Shown here in pieces: positions 23,950-33,500 of a stretch of DNA of 35,344 nt. A model generated the notes under the pieces. The model was not told where the DNA came from. It saw only the letters and a list, made by a program, of their open reading frames with translations, and made no database searches. Source of the DNA: Acidobacteriaceae bacterium (lineage in GTDB: Bacteria; Acidobacteriota; Terriglobia; Terriglobales; Acidobacteriaceae); the NCBI GenBank assembly GCA_030037705.1, contig JASHQE010000281.1, positions 1 through 35,344 of the forward strand, written 5' to 3'. A program made the position numbers and the translations under genes. Each line of letters begins with the position of its first letter. The stretch's first letter is position 1.

Positions 23950-26367
23950 ATGGAAAAGCAAGGGAGCGAAGGCCGGCGCATGAGCGCTGATCGCAATCCG
24001 TCAAATGGTGTCGCGGTTTTAGAGACCGAGTATGAACGCCCAACAAGCAGGACCGGAAATGGGGGGCAGCGAAGCCGTGGGGCAGGCTCCGTCGCAGACC
24101 GCGGAGACCTCGAAGCCATAGAACCGGCCGTCGATCAAGAACTGTTCACAGATTACGCCGGGCAAGTCGCCGCGATTCGCAAATCGCAGGCGGTGATCGA
24201 GTTCAACATGGACGGCGCCATCCTCGATGCGAACGACAACTTTCTAAACACGATGGGCTACACGCTCAGTGAAGTTAAGGGCAGGCACCATAGCATCTTT
24301 GTGGACGAGGCCTTCCGTCAGAGCGCGGAGTACAGGGAGTTCTGGGCCAAGCTCAATCGCGGCGAGTATCAGGCGGCAGAGTACAAACGGATCGGCAAGG
24401 GCGGAAAGGAAATCTGGATTCAGGCTTCCTATAATCCGATCCTCGATCTCGACGGGCGCCCCTTCAAAGTAGTGAAATACGCTACGGATATTACCAAGCA
24501 AAAGACGCTCAACGCCGACTACGAGGGCCAGATCGCCGCTGTCAAGAAATCGCAGGCGGTGATCGAGTTCAGCATGGACGGCACCATCCTTGATGCGAAC
24601 GATAACTTCCTGAACACGATGGGCTACACGCTCAGTGAAGTTAAGGGCAGGCACCATAGCATCTTTGTGGACGAGGCCTTCCGTCAGAGCGCGGATTACA
24701 GGGAGTTCTGGGCCAAGCTCAATCGCGGCGAGTATCAGGCGGCAGAGTACAAACGGATCGGCAAGGGCGGAAAGGAAATCTGGATTCAGGCTTCCTATAA
24801 TCCGATCCTCGATCTCAACGGCCGCCCCTTCAAAGTGGTGAAGTATGCCACCGATATCACGCGTGAAAAATTGGCGCTGAACACAATGATCGCCGACGCT
24901 GTGCTGCTATCGCAGGCGGCTGTGGAAGGAAAGCTGGCAACACGCGCCGACGCTTCGAAGCACCATGGCGATTACCGCAAGGTTATCGAGGGAGTGAACC
25001 ACACCCTGGATGCAGTCATCGGGCCGTTGAACGTATCCGCTGAGTACGTGCGCCGCATCAGCAAGGGCGACATCCCGCCGAAGATCACCGACAGCTACAA
25101 CGGCGATTTTAACGACATCAAGAACAATCTGAATACCTGCATCGATTCGCTCAACGGCTTGATTACTGGGATGCAGCACATGTCGAGCGAACACGATAAG
25201 GGCGATATCGATGTGATGATTCCTGCGGACAAGTTCGACGGCGCTTACAAAGTGATGGCGCAGGGCGTTAACGACATGGTCAGCGGGCATATCGCGGTCA
25301 AGAAAAAGGCGATGGCCTGCGTCGCGGAGTTCGGAAAGGGCAACTTCGAGGCGCCGCTCGAAACGTTCCCCGGTAAAAAGGTTTTCATCAACAACACGGT
25401 CGAGCAGGTCCGTTCAAGACTGAAGGCGTTGATTGCCGATACTGACACCCTGGTCAAGGCCGCGGCCGATGGCAAGCTTGGGACGCGCGCTGACGCCTCC
25501 TCTCATCTGGGCGATTTTCGCAAGATTGTCGAGGGCATCAATAAAACTCTGGAGATGGTGGTTGAACCGCTGAAGGTAGCCGCGCAGAGCTCGTCTGCCC
25601 TGGCGTCCTCCTCTGAAGAATTGACCGCGGTAAGCCAGCAGATGGCCGGAAATGCGGAGGAGACCGCGACACAGGCCAATGTTGTTTCCGCGGCCTCTGA
25701 AGAGGTGTCGAGAAATGTCAGCTCCGTTGCCTCCGCGGCCGAAGAGATGCAGGCTTCGATACGCGAGATCGCAAAGAACGCCAACGAATCGGCGCGTGTC
25801 GCCAAGAACGCGGTCAGCGTGGCGCACACCACGAATCAAACCGTGACCAAACTCGGCGAGTCCAGCCAGGAGATCGGCAACGTGATTAAGGTGATCACCT
25901 CGATTGCGCAGCAGACGAATCTTCTGGCGCTGAACGCAACCATTGAGGCGGCGCGCGCCGGCGAAGCGGGCAAGGGCTTCGCGGTCGTGGCCAACGAAGT
26001 GAAGGAGCTGGCCAAGCAGACTGCCAAGGCGACTGAGGATATCGGCCGCAGGATCGAAGCCATCCAGGGCGATACCAAAGGCGCAGTCAAGGCGATCGAG
26101 GAGATTGGCGGAATCATTAACCAGATCAACGATATCTCCAACAGCATTGCCACAGCGGTCGAAGAACAGACGGTGACCACCAATGAAATTGGCCGCAGCG
26201 TGACCGAAGCCGCTAAAGGTGTGGACGATATCGCCAAGAACATCGGTGGCGTTGCAGTGGCGGCGAAGAACACAACGCAAGGAGCCAACGACACCCAAAA
26301 AGCCTCACAGGAGTTGAGCCAGATGGCCGCGCAACTCCAGGGCGTGATCTCAAGATTCACGTTCTAA
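23950..26367 (+). CDS. Soluble methyl-accepting chemotaxis protein with duplicated PAS domains (BdlA-like)
   Basis: 805 residues from the ATG at 23950, with GGGAGG upstream; earlier in-frame starts lack a site. No membrane segment, so a cytoplasmic receptor. After a variable N-terminus (1-65) come two nearly identical PAS domains (about 75-185 and 197-307), each with [17 protein letters not shown] and ending VVKYATDIT. Then HAMP-like repeats follow (about 310-560, with pairs such as [20 protein letters not shown] and [26 protein letters not shown]), and a signalling domain with the hairpin tip [47 protein letters not shown] without membrane segments is the layout of BdlA; redox or a cofactor such as FAD or haem could be sensed, unproven. 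134 nt after cheW. Confidence 0.92.
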   Translation: MEKQGSEGRRMSADRNPSNGVAVLETEYERPTSRTGNGGQRSRGAGSVADRGDLEAIEPAVDQELFTDYAGQVAAIRKSQAVIEFNMDGAILDANDNFLNTMGYTLSEVKGRHHSIFVDEAFRQSAEYREFWAKLNRGEYQAAEYKRIGKGGKEIWIQASYNPILDLDGRPFKVVKYATDITKQKTLNADYEGQIAAVKKSQAVIEFSMDGTILDANDNFLNTMGYTLSEVKGRHHSIFVDEAFRQSADYREFWAKLNRGEYQAAEYKRIGKGGKEIWIQASYNPILDLNGRPFKVVKYATDITREKLALNTMIADAVLLSQAAVEGKLATRADASKHHGDYRKVIEGVNHTLDAVIGPLNVSAEYVRRISKGDIPPKITDSYNGDFNDIKNNLNTCIDSLNGLITGMQHMSSEHDKGDIDVMIPADKFDGAYKVMAQGVNDMVSGHIAVKKKAMACVAEFGKGNFEAPLETFPGKKVFINNTVEQVRSRLKALIADTDTLVKAAADGKLGTRADASSHLGDFRKIVEGINKTLEMVVEPLKVAAQSSSALASSSEELTAVSQQMAGNAEETATQANVVSAASEEVSRNVSSVASAAEEMQASIREIAKNANESARVAKNAVSVAHTTNQTVTKLGESSQEIGNVIKVITSIAQQTNLLALNATIEAARAGEAGKGFAVVANEVKELAKQTAKATEDIGRRIEAIQGDTKGAVKAIEEIGGIINQINDISNSIATAVEEQTVTTNEIGRSVTEAAKGVDDIAKNIGGVAVAAKNTTQGANDTQKASQELSQMAAQLQGVISRFTF
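24247..24816 (+). repeat. Near-identical PAS-encoding direct repeats
   Basis: Bases 24247-24450 and 24613-24816 (204 nt, offset 366) differ by a single base, which changes Glu to Asp (QSAEY to QSADY). The similarity decays on both sides, where most differences are silent or conservative. The repeats encode the centre of the two PAS domains of the MCP. Confidence 0.85.
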
Positions 26368-26388
26368 AAATCTAAGGTCCACGATCTG

Positions 26389-26417
26389 GCCGGGCGGGCC
26401 GCTTGTTTTCGCCCGGC
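26389..26417. other. Strong hairpin between MCP and cheY
   Basis: GCCGGGCG and CGCCCGGC form an 8-bp perfect stem with a 13-base loop, 22 nt after the MCP stop. No T-run follows (TGGATCTTT), so it may protect the upstream message or reduce read-through rather than end transcription. Confidence 0.45.
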
Positions 26418-26448
26418 TGGATCTTTCACCACAAAGGCAGTAAAGACG

Positions 26449-26823
26449 ATGAGCAAAGCACTGGTTGTTGATGATTCGAAAGCCATTCGAATGATCCTGA
26501 CGCGCACCTTAAAAGAGCTCGGGTTTGAAGTTCGAGAGGCGGCAAATGGCAGAGAAGCGCTCGAGGTCATCGCGGTTGAGCAGCACGCCGTAACGCTGGT
26601 CCTGGCGGACTGGAATATGCCGGAGGTCAATGGACTGGAACTGCTGCGGCGCCTGCGTGAAATCCGTGATCAGTGTGCGCCCATCGTTGTGATGGTGACA
26701 AGCGAAACAGATGTAGACAAGATGATGATTGCCCTTGAGGCCGGTGCGAACGAATACGTCATGAAGCCTTTCACCAAAGACATCTTGATTGAGAAACTCC
26801 AGCTTGCCGGAATCCGCACTTAA
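26449..26823 (+). CDS. cheY: CheY-like single-domain response regulator
   Basis: 124 residues, a receiver only. Acidic pair Asp8/Asp9 (VVDDSKAIR), phospho-acceptor Asp54 in LADWNMPEVNG, the switch Thr in MVTSET and Lys in VMKPFTKD are all present, so it should be active. It would be phosphorylated by CheA and act on an unknown output, since no flagellar motor gene is in the window. It lies 81 nt after the MCP gene and 9 nt before cheB. Confidence 0.93.
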   Translation: MSKALVVDDSKAIRMILTRTLKELGFEVREAANGREALEVIAVEQHAVTLVLADWNMPEVNGLELLRRLREIRDQCAPIVVMVTSETDVDKMMIALEAGANEYVMKPFTKDILIEKLQLAGIRT

Positions 26824-26832
26824 GGAAACGAC

Positions 26833-27918
26833 ATGCCCGCGGTGAACAAGCGTGCACTTCAACACGGCGAGCGGATTCGCGTCCTGATCGTGGATGACTC
26901 TGTAGTCATCCGGCGCCTCGTCACTCACGCGCTCGAACAGGATTCGTCCCTTGAAGTTGTGGGCTCGGCATCGAACGGCTCGATCGCTCTGCAGCGCATT
27001 CCGCAATTGAATCCTGACGTGTTGACTTTGGATATCGAAATGCCGGAAATGGATGGCATTACCACATTGAAGCGTATCCGGCGTGATTTTCCGCAAGTTC
27101 GCGTGATCATGTTCAGCACCCTCACTGAGCGAGGTGCGGAAGTGACTCTTGAAGCGTTGCGATGCGGCGCGGACGATTACGTAACCAAAGCTTCCAATGA
27201 AGGCTCCCTGGACCGCTCGATGGCGCGGTTACAGGAAGAATTGCTACCAAAGATCAAGCAATTTTTCCACGTGCCTTCTCAAAACCGAATTGCGAGCCAG
27301 CCAGCCGTCACCAGATCGCCGGCGCCGCAGGCACGGCCAGCGATCAAGGTACGCCCGAAGGCCGTGGTCATCGGAGTATCCACCGGTGGTCCAAATGCCT
27401 TGGGTGCGATCCTTCCTTCTATCCCCGCCGGGTTCCCGCTTCCAATTCTTCTGGTGCAACACATGCCTCCGCTCTTTACGCGGCTTCTGGCTGAGCGTCT
27501 TGACTCCACTTGCCAGCTCGAAGTGGTGGAAGCGAGCCAAGGAGAAAAAGTAGCGGCCGGTAAGATTTTGATCGCGCCAGGCGATTTTCACATGAAGATC
27601 GCGACCAATGGTGGAGGTCCACATATAGTGCTCGATCAATCCCCGCCACAGAACTCGTGCCGGCCAGCGGTCGATGCACTGTTTTCATCGATAGGTGAGG
27701 TCTACGGCGGAGCCGTCATTGCCGTCATTCTGACTGGCATGGGCCAGGACGGATTGCATGGCGTGCAAATTCTGAGCGCAAAGGGAGCCAGCGTTCTGGC
27801 GCAAGACGAAGCTTCCAGCGTTGTATGGGGCATGCCCGGGGCGGTGGTGAACGCTGGTCTGGCGGATTGCGTTCTGCCGCTCGGTGATATTGTGCCGGAG
27901 ATATTGCGCCGTTCGTAG
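26833..27918 (+). CDS. cheB: CheB chemoreceptor methylesterase/deamidase
   Basis: 361 residues. Receiver domain (14-130) with VDDS, phospho-acceptor Asp67 (TLDIEMPEMDG) and YVTKAS; a Pro/Ala-rich linker; methylesterase domain (about 175-360) with the catalytic triad Ser183 (GVSTGGPNAL), His210 (LVQHMPP) and Asp306 (TGMGQDG). It removes methyl groups from receptor glutamates, opposing CheR encoded directly after it. AAGGAA precedes the ATG. Confidence 0.94.
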   Translation: MPAVNKRALQHGERIRVLIVDDSVVIRRLVTHALEQDSSLEVVGSASNGSIALQRIPQLNPDVLTLDIEMPEMDGITTLKRIRRDFPQVRVIMFSTLTERGAEVTLEALRCGADDYVTKASNEGSLDRSMARLQEELLPKIKQFFHVPSQNRIASQPAVTRSPAPQARPAIKVRPKAVVIGVSTGGPNALGAILPSIPAGFPLPILLVQHMPPLFTRLLAERLDSTCQLEVVEASQGEKVAAGKILIAPGDFHMKIATNGGGPHIVLDQSPPQNSCRPAVDALFSSIGEVYGGAVIAVILTGMGQDGLHGVQILSAKGASVLAQDEASSVVWGMPGAVVNAGLADCVLPLGDIVPEILRRS

Positions 27919-27935
27919 TGCACGGGAGATTTGAA

Positions 27936-28766
27936 ATGTCAACCAGCTCGATTGCACCCATACTTTCGGAAAACTACCGGTTTTTGCAGCAGCACGTTTA
28001 TTCCCATGCCGGGATCGTGCTCGAAGAAGATAAGCAATACCTGTTTGAATCGCGCCTAGCCCCCATCGTAAGAAAGCTGGGCCTGAACTCGATCAATGAT
28101 CTCTGTACGCTGCTGAGAACCTCGCGCGAAGCGGAGGTCAGCCTTCAGGTGGTTGAAGCAATGACCACCAATGAGACGTATTTCTTCCGTGATCCTTCTC
28201 ACTACGACGCGATCCGCACCGTCCTGCTGCCCAAGCTCAAGCAAGATCGCATGGACACCAAAAAGCTGCGCTTCTGGTCAGCCGCTGCATCCACCGGCCA
28301 AGAAGCCTATAGCCTTGCCATGTCCCTTCTCGACGAAGGGTTGAAAGATTGGAATATCCAGATACTCGGCACTGATTTCTCCTCACAGGTCCTCGAACGG
28401 GCTCGGGAAGGCAGGTATCGTCAGATTGAAGTCAACCGGGGACTGCCCACGGCTCTGCTGGTGCGGCATTTCAACCACGTCGGTATCGATTGGCAATTAA
28501 ACGACAATGTGCTTCGCATGGCCCGCTTCGAACAAATCGATCTGCGCAAAAGCATGCGCTCCATGGGACCATTTGATCTGGTTTTTTGTCGCAACGTGCT
28601 GATCTATTTCGATGCCGAAACCAAGAAAAAAATTCTGAAAGAAATTCATGGCACGCTGTTTCGCGGCGGATGGTTGATGCTGGGCGGCGCAGAGACAGTA
28701 TTCGGCATTGAAGAATGGTTTGAGAAACAGGCGATTGGGAACGCAATCGTGCATACGGCCCGCTGA
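27936..28766 (+). CDS. cheR: CheR chemoreceptor methyltransferase
   Basis: 276 residues from the ATG at 27936, with GGGAG seven bases upstream; a GTG at 27918 overlapping the cheB stop has no site. The N-terminal all-alpha domain (about 10-75) precedes the SAM-binding domain: NETYFFRDPSHYD, RFWSAAASTGQEAYSLAM (SAM loop), ILGTDFSSQVLERAREGRY and FDLVFCRNVLIYFD. It methylates MCP glutamates using S-adenosylmethionine. Single domain with no TPR extension. Confidence 0.94.
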   Translation: MSTSSIAPILSENYRFLQQHVYSHAGIVLEEDKQYLFESRLAPIVRKLGLNSINDLCTLLRTSREAEVSLQVVEAMTTNETYFFRDPSHYDAIRTVLLPKLKQDRMDTKKLRFWSAAASTGQEAYSLAMSLLDEGLKDWNIQILGTDFSSQVLERAREGRYRQIEVNRGLPTALLVRHFNHVGIDWQLNDNVLRMARFEQIDLRKSMRSMGPFDLVFCRNVLIYFDAETKKKILKEIHGTLFRGGWLMLGGAETVFGIEEWFEKQAIGNAIVHTAR

Positions 28767-28777
28767 AAGGAACGAAG

Positions 28778-29293
28778 ATGTCCCTAAAAACGGATGTAGA
28801 GATCCACTCTGACGAACTGCAGCAGATCGTTCTGTCGGTATTTGAAACGATGATGGGACTGGAAGCGTACGAATCCGGCGCACCCTGGCAACCGACAGCG
28901 CTCTGGTGGACCGCAGCCGTTTATCTCACCGGGGACTGGAACGGCGCGGTTCTGGTGGAGTGCGACCAGGAACAGGCCCGGCAATTCGCCACCCGATTTC
29001 TTTCGATCGAACCGTGTGAAGCGGTAGAGGAGGTAGTGCGCGATGTACTCGGCGAGCTGGCGAACATGATTGGCGGAAACTTGAAAAGCGTCGTCATGCC
29101 CGGTATCCAGTTGTCTATGCCTTCCACGGTACACGGAAGCGATTACAGCGTTCGCATCTGCGGAGCCACCATCCGCCGGCGGATGGCCTTCGAGTGCGTT
29201 AACGGCCCCTTCTGGGTCACAATTCTTACCTTGCAGCCGCTAACAAATGGACGCGTCCCGCCCGTAGCATCTGCGCCGATTGCCAAGCCTTAG
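28778..29293 (+). CDS. cheX: CheX/CheC-family CheY-P phosphatase-like protein
   Basis: 171 residues. The core DVLGELANMIGGNLKSVV carries the single ExxN phosphatase motif (Glu93, Asn96) of CheX, and the flanking strands (AAVYLTGDWNGAVLVEC, GSDYSVRICGATIRRRMAFECVNGPFWVTIL) fit the fold. CheX dephosphorylates CheY-P and so terminates signalling. One motif rather than two favours CheX over CheC. It lies 11 nt after cheR in the same operon. The C-terminal Pro/Ala tail is of no known function. Confidence 0.83.
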   Translation: MSLKTDVEIHSDELQQIVLSVFETMMGLEAYESGAPWQPTALWWTAAVYLTGDWNGAVLVECDQEQARQFATRFLSIEPCEAVEEVVRDVLGELANMIGGNLKSVVMPGIQLSMPSTVHGSDYSVRICGATIRRRMAFECVNGPFWVTILTLQPLTNGRVPPVASAPIAKP

Positions 29294-29401
29294 ACGGCAA
29301 TCACAAATGCGAAGCCTTCGACTTGCCGAACTCTCAGAATTCTCTGATCAGCTAAGCAGGCTTGATCGAAACACAGCTCCCTTGGAGCAACGGCAAAGAG
29401 A

Positions 29402-30526
29402 ATGGAAGGGGAGCAAGAGGTGAGCCGAGAAAGTATCCAAGAAGAAACTCCCGCCGGCGCTAAGGAACAGCAAGAAAACCTGGCCGATCTCATGGCGCCA
29501 TTCATTGAAGCTCTGGCTGCCAGCGCGGTGCGATCCAGAGAGGAAGACTACCAGTATTTCTCAGCAGAGCTGGTTCAAACCCTGGATGCCCTGAAAACGG
29601 CCCCCAGCCCGCCTACACTCACGCAGTGTGTTCATTTGCTGCTGCCGAAATTTGAGCAATACCAGCAGAATACACAGCGCCATATCCATGGATTGATCGC
29701 ACAATTGCGGGGAATGATACGAACGCTTATCTCTGCAATCGGGTCGATCCGATCCGATAGCGACGCGCCCGAGCTGGATGAAATCGAGCGCGAGATCATG
29801 GAATTGCAGACTCTCGAAGGGCTGGCAATGGCTCGGGAAAACCTCGAGCTCGCATTGGGACAACTTACCAAGGCAGAGCGCGTCCGCAAGCAAGAGGCTG
29901 CAAGCCTACTGAAACGGCTCCATGAGCGGGTCCTGATCTTGGAAGACTATAAGAGCACTGCTGCACAGGCCCAACCATCGCAGGACCAAGCGAACGCTTC
30001 ACAAACCGAAGCAGCAAAACTGGGTGCGCCTTCTGCGGCGCAACCAACGCTGGGAAAAGCCGGCATTCCGAACCCGACTGAAGCGCCGGTTGACCGTCTC
30101 ACCGGGCTTCTTACAAGAGATGCGGCCGAGGCGGCCATCATTGCCCTGGAAACGAATCCACGCAATAAATATCTGGCGGCCTTTTATATCCAGAATATGC
30201 AACAACTCAATGTTCGCTTCGGAGAGAGAGTCGGCGATGAATTACTGTTTCTCATCACACAGCGGATTGTAACCAGCCTGCTTCGACCTTCGGATCAGAT
30301 ATTCAGGTGGAGAGGTCCAGCGTTCGTAGCCATTATCGAACGCGAAGAGGGCTTCCTCTATGTCGGTCATGAACTCAAGCGATCTGTCGAACACCCCTTC
30401 CAATTCGAATTTCGATCGGGAAGCCTTCTTGTGTTCATCTCGATCGCGGCAGAATTGCTCTGCGTGGCGCATGGCACTGCCGCGGAGCACATTCTGCAGC
30501 TCGAAACATATTTCTCATCTTTCTGA
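29402..30526 (+). CDS. Coiled-coil protein with degenerate GGDEF domain
   Basis: 374 residues. The N-terminal part (about 1-190) is helical and acidic, with a probable coiled coil (LDEIEREIMELQTLEGLAMARENLELALGQL is the densest part, about 115-160). An Ala/Gln-rich linker follows. Residues about 225-374 resemble a GGDEF domain: DRLTGLLTRDAAEAAI, YLAAFYIQNMQQLN, VGDELLFLITQRI and FRWRGPAFVAII, where RGPAF replaces the catalytic GGDEF. Without Asp/Glu it should not make cyclic-di-GMP and may serve as a scaffold or nucleotide sensor. It ends the chemosensory operon, 108 nt after cheX. Start ATG at 29402; a GTG at 29420 with GGGGAG is an alternative. Confidence 0.78.
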   Translation: MEGEQEVSRESIQEETPAGAKEQQENLADLMAPFIEALAASAVRSREEDYQYFSAELVQTLDALKTAPSPPTLTQCVHLLLPKFEQYQQNTQRHIHGLIAQLRGMIRTLISAIGSIRSDSDAPELDEIEREIMELQTLEGLAMARENLELALGQLTKAERVRKQEAASLLKRLHERVLILEDYKSTAAQAQPSQDQANASQTEAAKLGAPSAAQPTLGKAGIPNPTEAPVDRLTGLLTRDAAEAAIIALETNPRNKYLAAFYIQNMQQLNVRFGERVGDELLFLITQRIVTSLLRPSDQIFRWRGPAFVAIIEREEGFLYVGHELKRSVEHPFQFEFRSGSLLVFISIAAELLCVAHGTAAEHILQLETYFSSF

Positions 30527-30591
30527 GCTGATCTCTTGGCTCACCCCGGGCGCTGATAATGCGACTCCGTCATCATCAGGCTTGCGCGTCA

Positions 30592-33500
30592 TCAGTCGCC
30601 TGCCAAGGCAAGATCGCATTCCTGCTGCATTTGGCCGCGTAGCGACTGTTCGAAAGCCGCAAGTTGCGCATCGATCTGCCGCTCTTTCTCTTTGCGCTCG
30701 ATGACATCTTCGCGATACCTGCGGAGGAAATAGTCAATCGTCTCCACGCGAATGCGAATCGATCCCGTTGGCTTGTTCTCGTCCAGATCCTTGAAAGAAA
30801 AGTAGGGAGTGCCCGAGCGTTCGATGATGCTTTCAATAACGCCGTAAATCGGCGCGTCGTGCCCGCATTTGAAGCTCGATACCTCCAAGGCAACTAAGTT
30901 GGGATGACGCGCTGTGAACTTTGCCGCCCAAACCTTATGATTTGTGCTCGTCGAGTAGCGATTCTTCCATACGTCGCTGATGTCCAGAGGGTGGGTGATG
31001 ATGCCCGCCCGCACTTCTTCACCAAACAACCGCTCCAGCAAATCTTCATCAAGCGGGAGCGTGCTCTGCGAGAACACGGGATAACCCAGCTTCTGGAACT
31101 CATCCATAATCTCGTGGTTGAGGCCAGGATCATGATGATACACGCGGCCCAGCATCACAATGCCGATGCGATTCTCCCGTTCAAGCTGATCAAGTACGGC
31201 GCGCGCCTGGTGCCGGATCTCGGACTCATAATCTTCTAACGCCTTAAACCCCATATCGAGAGCGCGACCGCTTTCTTCACGCGACAGCCCAAGAAGCGGC
31301 ATCCACGCCTTGTACATCTGATCGGCGCAGATTTTCCGATCTTGCAGATTCAGAATCGGATCGAGATACTCGATGCCATTCTCTGCGAACAAGTCGCTTT
31401 CCTTCGTGAACGCAGCTTTCACCGCATTGGGTGTGGCTGTCACCGTCGGACAGGCATTCGATCCGGTGAGGTTCACGAGCGACGTGTGCAACACATCGTA
31501 CATCGGAAACCAAATGGCGTGCAGCGGCTTCTTACTGTGTTTCGCAGCAAGAAGATTGTAAACATGCGCTATACCGATCTTCGAAGGATAGCAGGGATCA
31601 ACTGCGCCGCGGCTCGCTCCGGCACGGTATAGCTCCGGCGTCGTGTAATCCGAATAGACAATATTCTCCTGCTGAATGCCGAGACTCGCGAAATATGCGT
31701 TGAATAGCGGCGCATAGGTGTAAGTGTTCAGCAGCCGTGGAATCCCGATCCGAAATTCTTTACGGCGTTCCATCAGCGATGCGCGCTCTTTGGCTGCCTT
31801 CGCAACGAACAGACCCTTCGTGCCCGGAACCGGGTCAGCTACAGATGCGACTTCGCGTTGACGGAACACCTCGCGCGCAGCAATATCGACAAAATTCGGA
31901 TGGGCAGCCTTCATCTTGTCGATATCGGCTTTGATTCCCTTCATCTCATCCAGATCCTCGACGGTTCCCTTTTCGCAAGTGGCGATGATGAGGCGCTGCT
32001 CGCCAACACGAAGAGGCACCTTTGTCTTGCGCGGTTGGAACTCTGCCGAGGGTTTCAACATCTCGATGGGTTTGGCCGCCCCCGGGGCCGCTTGAATCTG
32101 AACGAGTGGCTCCGCCTTGGCTTTGAATACATGAGATGACCCACAGCCGCTGTGCTGATCCCCGTGCGGCGTGCCGCAGGAAGAACCATGTGCTTCGGAT
32201 GAAAGATTCGCCTGAATCTGCTCAAGGCTGGGGAGATGGCTGACTGCAGTCACAACTTCTTCCGCCGTAGCGATACGATCTGTAGCAACTGTTTCTACAA
32301 CCTCGACTTCGGTTGCCGCGCCATTCACGTCCACGTCGATGAACGTACGGAGGCAATTGTTCTTGCAAAAGTAGCAGCGCGTGTCCTCGTTGCGTGTCGT
32401 GCGGTAATGGATTTTGCGGACCGCATCGAGCCCAATAAACGTAGTCTCCTTCCCGCGCATCCAGAGACGCAGGGCCTCCTGTGCCGCTCCAATTGCGCCA
32501 GATTCGCCGCAGTGTTCGTGCACAATGATTTCGGGCTCTTTACCATTAGCGCGAAAACTGGAGCGAATGAAATCCACTTCCGCCTTCACAACCGCGAGAT
32601 TGTTCTGCGTCCCTCCCTGAAGAATGAAGCGCGACCCCAGCGCAGCGAGATTCGGGATGCTCGCGACATAGAGAAAAACATTCTTCGGCAACACGTCAGC
32701 GAGGCCCGCGAGGATTTCTTCGGAACGCCAACCCTGGCGCTGGAAGTTCACGATGTCCGATTGCATGAAGACGGCGCATCCATAACCAAAGGACGGCATC
32801 GATTTCGCTGAAAAAGCGATATCCGCAAACTGCTCTACCTTCATGCCGAATCCCTCGGCAGTGGATTGAAGGAAGTAGCCATTCCCCGCCGAGCACTGAG
32901 TGTTCAGCTTGAAGTCCTTCACCCGGCCGTCTTTCAGGACAATCAGCTTGATATCCTGGCCGCCCACATCGACGATGACGTGCGGATCTTCATAAAACTT
33001 CAGTGCAGACTCTGTATGAGCGACGGTCTCTACCAGCGCTACGTCGGCTTTCAAAACATCTTTGAGGATATCTTTCGCATAGCCGGTCGTGCCTACACCG
33101 AGCACATCGAGCGATGAGCCCTGATCTTCCACCTGTTCGCGCAGCTTCTCGAACATTTCGATCGTGTCGTGGATCGGGTTGCCGTTTGAAAGCTGATAGG
33201 CCTTGCACAGCACGTCGCCTTCCTTGCTGAGCAAAACCGCCTTCGTTGACGTAGAACCACCGTCGACACCCACGAAACCGGAGACCACTTGTCCAGAACG
33301 AAACGACGCAGGAACAAATTTCCTGCGCCGGTACATATCCTTGAATTCGTCCAGTTCTGCATGATTCGTAACGAGGCCCTTGGTTCCGGACGCGGCCTTC
33401 TCCTCCGCGCGGCCGTAATCGATATACCAGGAAAGCTTCTCCGTTCCTAGATAGCGGCCGATCTCCGGATCTTCGTCTTTTCCGAACTCGATCGCACCCA

